Positions 6,043-10,459 of a stretch of 10,459 bases of DNA are shown here, piece by piece. The stretch is from Clostridiales bacterium (GTDB lineage Bacteria; Bacillota; Clostridia; Oscillospirales; Acutalibacteraceae): assembly GCA_022791355.1 (NCBI GenBank), contig JAAVYX010000064.1:1-10459 (forward strand), read 5' to 3'. Numbering within the stretch: the stretch's first letter is position 1; every line of letters starts with the position of its first letter. The position numbers and the translations under genes are program-made. The notes beneath the pieces were generated by a model. It had not been told where the DNA came from. It did not search any database and saw nothing but the letters and a program-made list of their open reading frames with translations.

Positions 6043-7494
6043 TTACGCCGACTCGCTTTCGCCTTTATTGGAGGCCGCCGGACGAAAGGCTGATTTCACC
6101 AGACTGAAGATATCCTTCACGTCTTCCCGTTTAATCAGCAGATAAACCCCGTAGGCGGCAAGATAGCACAGGCAGCCGAACCAGCCGCCCAACAGCCAGC
6201 TGAAACAGACAAAGGCAACGGTCATGATCAGCTCTAAGATCAGATTAAAGCCCACACGGATTTCCAGCACCCTGGACAGCACCAGCTCGGCAAAGACACA
6301 ACGGAAAACCAGCAGGATCAGGATGGACAGAACCGCCAGCTCCAAGTTTTGCAGCCAGGCGATGACGACGCCCGACAGCAAAAGGCTCAAGGCCACCGAG
6401 GCCATATTGATGACCATCATCCAGTTTTCCCGTCTAAGGGCTTTGAGATAGGTATTGATCAGCATGGACATCTTTCCCTCGAAGAGACACATGGGAAAAA
6501 GCAGGGCCATATAATGCAGGCTCTCGGCATACTGGGGAAGCCACATGGAAAGGATGACCTTAGCGGGATAATAGAGCACTAAGAGTCCCAGCATGGGAGT
6601 CACCAGCAAACCGCGCAGCCGGGTGTAGCTGCCGGCCCAGCGCTCCCGCGGAGTACGTTTGAGCACCGGGAACATGACCACGCTGACCGCGTTGATAAAG
6701 AGCATCATCAGATTGGAGACGCTCATGGTCAGGGACACCTTTCCAAAAACCTCCACGCTCCAGGTGCGCTCAATGCAAAACCGCACGATCCCGATAATCA
6801 GCATACCCGCGATATTGGCGAAGAGCAGCTTAACGCCTACCGAAACATTGATCCAGGCCTCTCGCAGACTCTCCGCAAATCCGGCGGATTTTTGCAGCAC
6901 AATATCCTTACAGTGCAGGCAGATGGTGATCAGGGTGATCAGCTTGGCTCCTATATCGGCCAGCAGCAGGGCCTTATAGTCTTGGGTACCGGCCAGCAGG
7001 AGCGCCACCACCGCCGCCGCGTATATCACCTTTTCAAAAAGCTGATTTTTGGCGTATTCCTGTATCCGATTGGTGGCCTGTAAGACGTACTGTATGAAGG
7101 TACGCGGTATGACAGCTACACAGCATACAGCCGTCATCAGCAGAATGAAGGTCTTGTCCGCGTTAGGGTAAAAGAGCAGGACGCCGCCGGAAAAGAGCAA
7201 AGTAATCAACAGCTCCATAACGCTCAGCATCCAAAACTGGGAATGGAACATGGGTTTGTCCAGGTCCTTATACTCCCGGCCGCCGTAGCGAAGCAAGATG
7301 CCGTCTATCCATCCGAAATGGAAAAAGCCCACATAGGAGGTATAGAAGACATAAAGCTGCCAGTAACCATATTCCACCGTGCCCAAGCGCTTAGGAACCA
7401 GGGCCACCAAAACGACCGACAGCAGGGTTCCTACAATATTGGCGACGAATGTATAAGACAGGTTTTTGACGATACCCAGTACCTTATTGTTCAC
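6043..7494 (-). CDS. Polysaccharide flippase (Wzx-type, MOP superfamily)
   Basis: Membrane protein of 483 residues, predicted to move undecaprenyl-linked oligosaccharide repeat units to the outer face of the membrane for surface-polysaccharide assembly. It opens with NLSYTFVANIVGTLLSVVLV (11-30), followed by a basic loop VPKRLG and then EYGYWQLYVFY, as in polysaccharide biosynthesis proteins of the RfbX/Wzx group. Many further hydrophobic segments are present, consistent with 12-14 helices, and the C-terminal tail is hydrophilic. The start is GTG at 7494. A G-rich site (AGGGGG) overlaps the rfbC stop 8 nt upstream, and only 12 nt separate the genes, so the two are probably co-transcribed. It is the last gene before the terminator at 5965-6020. 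Flippases diverge widely, so the exact substrate is unknown. Its position after dTDP-rhamnose genes suggests a rhamnose-containing unit. It belongs to the same superfamily as the MATE protein at 2205, but the sequences are clearly different. Confidence 0.88.
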   Translation of the reverse strand: MNNKVLGIVKNLSYTFVANIVGTLLSVVLVALVPKRLGTVEYGYWQLYVFYTSYVGFFHFGWIDGILLRYGGREYKDLDKPMFHSQFWMLSVMELLITLLFSGGVLLFYPNADKTFILLMTAVCCVAVIPRTFIQYVLQATNRIQEYAKNQLFEKVIYAAAVVALLLAGTQDYKALLLADIGAKLITLITICLHCKDIVLQKSAGFAESLREAWINVSVGVKLLFANIAGMLIIGIVRFCIERTWSVEVFGKVSLTMSVSNLMMLFINAVSVVMFPVLKRTPRERWAGSYTRLRGLLVTPMLGLLVLYYPAKVILSMWLPQYAESLHYMALLFPMCLFEGKMSMLINTYLKALRRENWMMVINMASVALSLLLSGVVIAWLQNLELAVLSILILLVFRCVFAELVLSRVLEIRVGFNLILELIMTVAFVCFSWLLGGWFGCLCYLAAYGVYLLIKREDVKDIFSLVKSAFRPAASNKGESESA

Positions 7495-7506
7495 GCGGGA
7501 ATCCCC

Positions 7507-8076
7507 CTACTCGCCCAGGCAGTCCAAAGCGGCCATATCCCGTAAAAACGGATTGGCCTTATCCTTTTCACTGAGCAAAATTTCCATATCCGGCTGTATA
7601 GGCCATTCCACCCCTATCTCCGGATCGTTCCAGCGGAGGCCGCCCTCGTCCTCGGGGTGATAAAACTCGTCGCACTTATACACAAACTCGGCCTCTTCCG
7701 AAAGGACCAGGAAGCCATGGGCAAAGCCTCGGGGCATATAAAATTGCTTCTTGTTCTCAGCAGACAGGACAACGCCGGCCCACTTGCCAAAGGTTTTGCT
7801 GCCCGGTCGCAGGTCCACGGCCACGTCGAAAACCTCGCCCTTTACCACCCGAACCAGCTTACCTTGAGGATATTGCTTCTGAAAATGCAGACCCCGCAGC
7901 ACCCCCCGGCGGGACTTGGACTGGTTATCCTGTACGAAGGTCATATCCAAGCCGGCCGACTTGAACGCATTGTAATGATAGGTTTCCATAAAGTAACCGC
8001 GCGTATCCCCGAATACAGTAGGCTCTATGACATAGACCCCTTCCAGCTCGGTGGGATGAAACTGAAACTTCCCCAT
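7507..8076 (-). CDS. rfbC: dTDP-4-dehydrorhamnose 3,5-epimerase (RmlC)
   Basis: Third enzyme of dTDP-L-rhamnose synthesis. It epimerises C3 and C5 of dTDP-4-dehydro-6-deoxy-glucose. The 189 residues match the usual 180-190. This is a cupin-fold protein: IEPTVFGDTRGYFMETY near residues 17-33, RGVLRGLHFQ with the likely catalytic base His64, GKLVRVVKGEVFDVAVDLR (72-90), MPRGFAHGFLVLS (114-126), Tyr133 or Tyr139 as likely acid, and SEKD with Asp172 as partner of His64. I place the start at the ATG at 8076, where family similarity begins. The frame stays open upstream to a TTG at 8301, but that extension is basic, low-complexity and unlike the family. The ribosome binding site before the ATG is weak (GGGAAG). 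The gene ends 12 nt before the flippase start. Confidence 0.95.
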   Translation of the reverse strand: MGKFQFHPTELEGVYVIEPTVFGDTRGYFMETYHYNAFKSAGLDMTFVQDNQSKSRRGVLRGLHFQKQYPQGKLVRVVKGEVFDVAVDLRPGSKTFGKWAGVVLSAENKKQFYMPRGFAHGFLVLSEEAEFVYKCDEFYHPEDEGGLRWNDPEIGVEWPIQPDMEILLSEKDKANPFLRDMAALDCLGE

Positions 8077-8474
8077 ATGTTGCTTCCCATTCCTTCCTTT
8101 TGCCGCTTTTCCGCCTCCACGGCCGCCCTTTCCCTGACGGCCGGAAGCATGCTGGAAAACCGGAAACTGTTGAACGTATGTCCTGAGACGAGGGATTGCA
8201 GGGCGCGGAAATGCTATCGTATCCCAGAATGGATACACAGCGCGGGCAATATAGACGGCGCTGCGGCGCTTTTGACCGCTCTCCAGGTTGCCCGAAAGCA
8301 AAAAAGCCGGTTTGTTCTACAGCCTGGCTCTAAATGGAAAAATACCGGATTGCGGTTGCGGAGCAAACAGCTCCAAGGCAGCAACAGCAAAATACGCCCT
8401 GCTTTAAAGTCTAGGAATCCCCCTGCCTGGGCAAGGCGGACGGCGCGAAGACATTCTATACGCTGAAAACACGA
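8077..8474. other. 398-bp non-coding gap inside the rhamnose operon
   Basis: The rfbB stop and the rfbC start are separated by nearly 400 bases, while the other gene junctions here are 5 and 12 nt. No recognisable protein is encoded on either strand. On the minus strand, CCGGT and ACCGG flank an AGCC/GGCT mini-stem and are followed by six T's (about 8300-8345), a possible weak terminator or attenuator. A 6-bp hairpin with arms GTATCC and GGATAC lies at 8219-8236. No promoter near consensus was found. It could be a decayed gene, an insertion scar, or a control region for rfbC and the flippase. Confidence 0.5.
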
Positions 8475-9533
8475 CTATTTACTGTCGTACATCTTTTCGT
8501 AATATTCCTGATAGCGGCCGCTGGTCACATGCTCCATCCATTCCTGATTGGTTAGATACCACTGGATGGTCTTTTGAATCCCCGTCTCAAAGTCGGTCTC
8601 GGGATACCAGCCCAACTCCCGTCTGATCTTTTCGGGATCGATGCCGTACCGGCGGTCGTGGCCCTTGCGGTCGGTCACATGCCGGATGAGCTCCTCGCCG
8701 ACGCCCGCGTCCACATGTTCCTTGACATAGCTTAAAATAGTTTTGACGATGGCCAGATTGGGACGCTCGTTATGGCCGCCCACGTTATAGACCTCGCCCA
8801 GCCGGCCTTCCCGCGCAACCATATCGATGGCCTTGCAGTGATCCTCCACATACAGCCAGTCCCGCACCTGCATCCCGTCGCCGTAGACAGGCAGTTCCTT
8901 GCGCTGCAGGGCGTTGTTAATCATCAAGGGAATCAGCTTTTCGGGAAACTGATAAGGACCGTAGTTATTAGAGCAACGGGTGATATTCACCGGGAATCGA
9001 TAGGTATCGGCGTAAGCCTTTACAAAAAGGTCGGCCGCAGCCTTGCTGGAGGAATAAGGACTGTGGGGGTCCAGGGGAGTGGTTTCCATAAAGAACCCTT
9101 CAGCGCCCAGAGAGCCGTACACTTCATCCGTAGACACCTGCAAATACTTACAGCCGGCCTTAAACGCGTCGTCCCCCGTCTGCCAAGCCTGTTTGGCGCA
9201 GTTTAAGAGATTGACCGTACCCAAAACGTTGGTTTTTACAAAGATTTCCGGATCGCTGATCGAGCGGTCCACATGACTCTCAGCCGCAAAATTGATGACG
9301 TAATCAAAATCGTATTTTCGGAAAAGGTCCTCTATAGCCGCCTTATCGCAAATATCGGCCTGCACGAAAATGTGGCGGGGATTTCCCTCCACCGGCCGCA
9401 GGTTTTCCAGGTTGCCGGCATAGGTCAGCTTGTCCACATTGACGATCGTCACATCCTCATATCGGTCCAGCATATAGAGAATAAAGTTAGAGCCGATAAA
9501 ACCGGCGCCGCCGGTTACCAGATAGGTCTTCAT
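8475..9533 (-). CDS. rfbB: dTDP-glucose 4,6-dehydratase (RmlB)
   Basis: Converts dTDP-D-glucose to dTDP-4-dehydro-6-deoxy-D-glucose, the second step of dTDP-L-rhamnose synthesis, using tightly bound NAD. The 352 residues are the usual family length. It is an extended short-chain dehydrogenase: the NAD loop TGGAGFIGSN lies at residues 7-16, NFAAESHVDRSI at 81-92 and STDEVYG at 134-140 with catalytic Thr135, Asp136 and Glu137. YSSSK follows at 160-164 (Tyr160, Lys164). RCSNNYGPYQFPEKLIPLMI and DWLYVEDHC complete the family pattern. All expected catalytic residues are present. It begins 5 nt after the rfbD stop. Its AAGGAGG site is embedded in the last codons of rfbD, which points to coupled translation. 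A long gap follows before rfbC. Confidence 0.97.
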   Translation of the reverse strand: MKTYLVTGGAGFIGSNFILYMLDRYEDVTIVNVDKLTYAGNLENLRPVEGNPRHIFVQADICDKAAIEDLFRKYDFDYVINFAAESHVDRSISDPEIFVKTNVLGTVNLLNCAKQAWQTGDDAFKAGCKYLQVSTDEVYGSLGAEGFFMETTPLDPHSPYSSSKAAADLFVKAYADTYRFPVNITRCSNNYGPYQFPEKLIPLMINNALQRKELPVYGDGMQVRDWLYVEDHCKAIDMVAREGRLGEVYNVGGHNERPNLAIVKTILSYVKEHVDAGVGEELIRHVTDRKGHDRRYGIDPEKIRRELGWYPETDFETGIQKTIQWYLTNQEWMEHVTSGRYQEYYEKMYDSK

Positions 9534-9538
9534 ACGGT

Positions 9539-10426
9539 TTATTCCCCCTCCTTATAATTCTGGAAAAAGCTGCGCAGCTCCTCCCGCCAATCCCGCATTT
9601 CATCCCCTACCGTACAGCGAAGCATCCGGTTATCCAAAGAGGAATAGGACGGCCGCTTAGTGGGACTGGGAAATTCCTCGCTGGCGCAGGGCGTCACCGT
9701 ACAGGGAACGCCGGCCAGCTTAACGATTTCACAGGCGAAATCATACCAGGTACATTCACCGTTTGCGGTGCAGTGGTAGACGCCGTACTCTTCGCTCGCC
9801 GCTATTTTCAGGACATGGTGGGCCAGGTCGGCGGCACTGGTGGGGTTTCCCCGCTGGTCGTTTACCACCTTGCAAGCGCCCCGTTCCCTGGCAAGACGCA
9901 GGATGGTTTTTACAAAATTGCCGCCTTCATAGCCGTAGAGCCAGGCCGTGCGGACAATAAAATACTGGGAACAAAAATCCCGCACATATTGCTCGCCCAA
10001 CAACTTGGACGCGCCGTAAACGCTGGTGGGAGCGCATACGTCCCACTCGGAATAAGGACGGGACCCGTCGCCGGCGAAAACATAGTCGGTCGAAACATGC
10101 AGAAGCTTGGCTCCCGCCGCTTGGGCGGCCCGGGCCAGATTGCGGGGGCCGATGGCGTTGCCCCGCATGGCCAAATCAGGGTCCTGTTCACAGCCGTCCA
10201 CATTGGTGACGGCCGCACAGTTGAGAATCACGTCCGGCCGCAGGGTCTCTATATAGGAAAAAACCGCACCGGCGTCGGCAATGTCCAGCTCCGGCAGGTC
10301 GACGCCGGTAACCTGCGCATGCAGGAACACATCCGGAATCGGCCCCAGCTCGGACCGTCCGGCGGACAGGATCTTGGAAAGCTCCCTTCCCAACTGGCCG
10401 TTACAGCCGGTTATCAGGATTTTCAT
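9539..10426 (-). CDS. rfbD: dTDP-4-dehydrorhamnose reductase (RmlD)
   Basis: Final step of dTDP-L-rhamnose synthesis: NAD(P)H-dependent reduction of dTDP-4-dehydro-L-rhamnose. The 295 residues fit the family (about 280-300). It starts MKILITGCNGQLGRELS with the cofactor loop GCNGQLG (7-13). It continues with NCAAVTNVDGCE (69-80), HVSTDYVFAGDG (110-121) and VYGASKLLGE with catalytic Tyr137 and Lys141. RTAWLYGYEGGNFVKTI and NDQRGNPTSAADLA are further family marks. The ATG at 10426 has an AGGAGG site 8 nt upstream, and the gene ends 5 nt before rfbB. Only 33 bases remain to the right edge, with no promoter visible in them, so transcription probably enters from outside, where rfbA would be expected. 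Confidence 0.97.
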   Translation of the reverse strand: MKILITGCNGQLGRELSKILSAGRSELGPIPDVFLHAQVTGVDLPELDIADAGAVFSYIETLRPDVILNCAAVTNVDGCEQDPDLAMRGNAIGPRNLARAAQAAGAKLLHVSTDYVFAGDGSRPYSEWDVCAPTSVYGASKLLGEQYVRDFCSQYFIVRTAWLYGYEGGNFVKTILRLARERGACKVVNDQRGNPTSAADLAHHVLKIAASEEYGVYHCTANGECTWYDFACEIVKLAGVPCTVTPCASEEFPSPTKRPSYSSLDNRMLRCTVGDEMRDWREELRSFFQNYKEGE

Positions 10427-10459
10427 ACAAAAAACCTCCTGCTAAAAAGGGCAAAAGAC

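Noticed and set aside
5783..6145. 120-codon plus-strand open frame
   Set aside because: It spans several hairpins including the operon terminator, overlaps the flippase end on the other strand, and has no recognisable protein features.
8077..8301. N-terminal extension of rfbC to a TTG at 8301
   Set aside because: It would add 75 basic, low-complexity residues not found in the RmlC family; the family's N-terminus begins at the ATG at 8076.
7657..8466. 269-codon plus-strand open frame
   Set aside because: Its first half is antisense to rfbC, which has clear catalytic residues. The remainder over the gap shows no known domain.

Overview
The window looks like chromosomal DNA of a spore-forming, GC-rich Firmicute. 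A member of the Clostridia, Oscillospiraceae-like, is my best guess. This rests on strong AAGGAGG-type ribosome binding sites, sigma-A promoters close to consensus, a dipicolinate synthase operon (found only in endospore formers), and protein sequences that read as Clostridia-type. The exact taxon is inference. I saw no rRNA, tRNA, CRISPR array, insertion sequence or phage gene.

Layout, left to right. (1) Positions 1-1761, minus strand: the first 587 codons of a cytoplasmic GH38 alpha-mannosidase that runs off the left edge. (2) Positions 1762-2204: a divergent regulatory region with one sigma-A-type promoter facing each way. Between and beside the promoters lie several inverted repeats. (3) Positions 2205-3599, plus: a MATE-family multidrug/sodium antiporter. 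(4) Positions 3600-3977: an intergenic stretch with a strong intrinsic terminator, followed by a sigma-K-like promoter. (5) Positions 3978-5428, plus: dpaA-dpaB (spoVFA-spoVFB), overlapping by ATGA, the two subunits of dipicolinate synthase. (6) Positions 5429-6042: a non-coding gap between converging operons, rich in hairpins and ending in a large terminator. (7) Positions 6043-10426, minus: a surface-polysaccharide operon read right to left as rfbD, rfbB, a 398-bp gap, rfbC, and a Wzx-type polysaccharide flippase. Its promoter and probably rfbA and glycosyltransferases lie beyond the right edge.

How the genes work together. DpaA/DpaB make dipicolinic acid in the mother cell for export into the forespore. 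The predicted sigma-K promoter fits that timing. RfbB, RfbC and RfbD convert dTDP-glucose to dTDP-L-rhamnose, and the flippase would carry a finished lipid-linked, rhamnose-containing repeat unit across the membrane. The alpha-mannosidase trims alpha-mannosides, probably imported glycan fragments. It and the MATE transporter share only a divergent control region, so a functional link is not shown.

No clearly new multi-gene system is visible. The unexplained signals are all non-coding: the nested inverted repeat between the divergent promoters, the 398-bp hole inside the rhamnose operon, and the hairpin-dense convergent gap.
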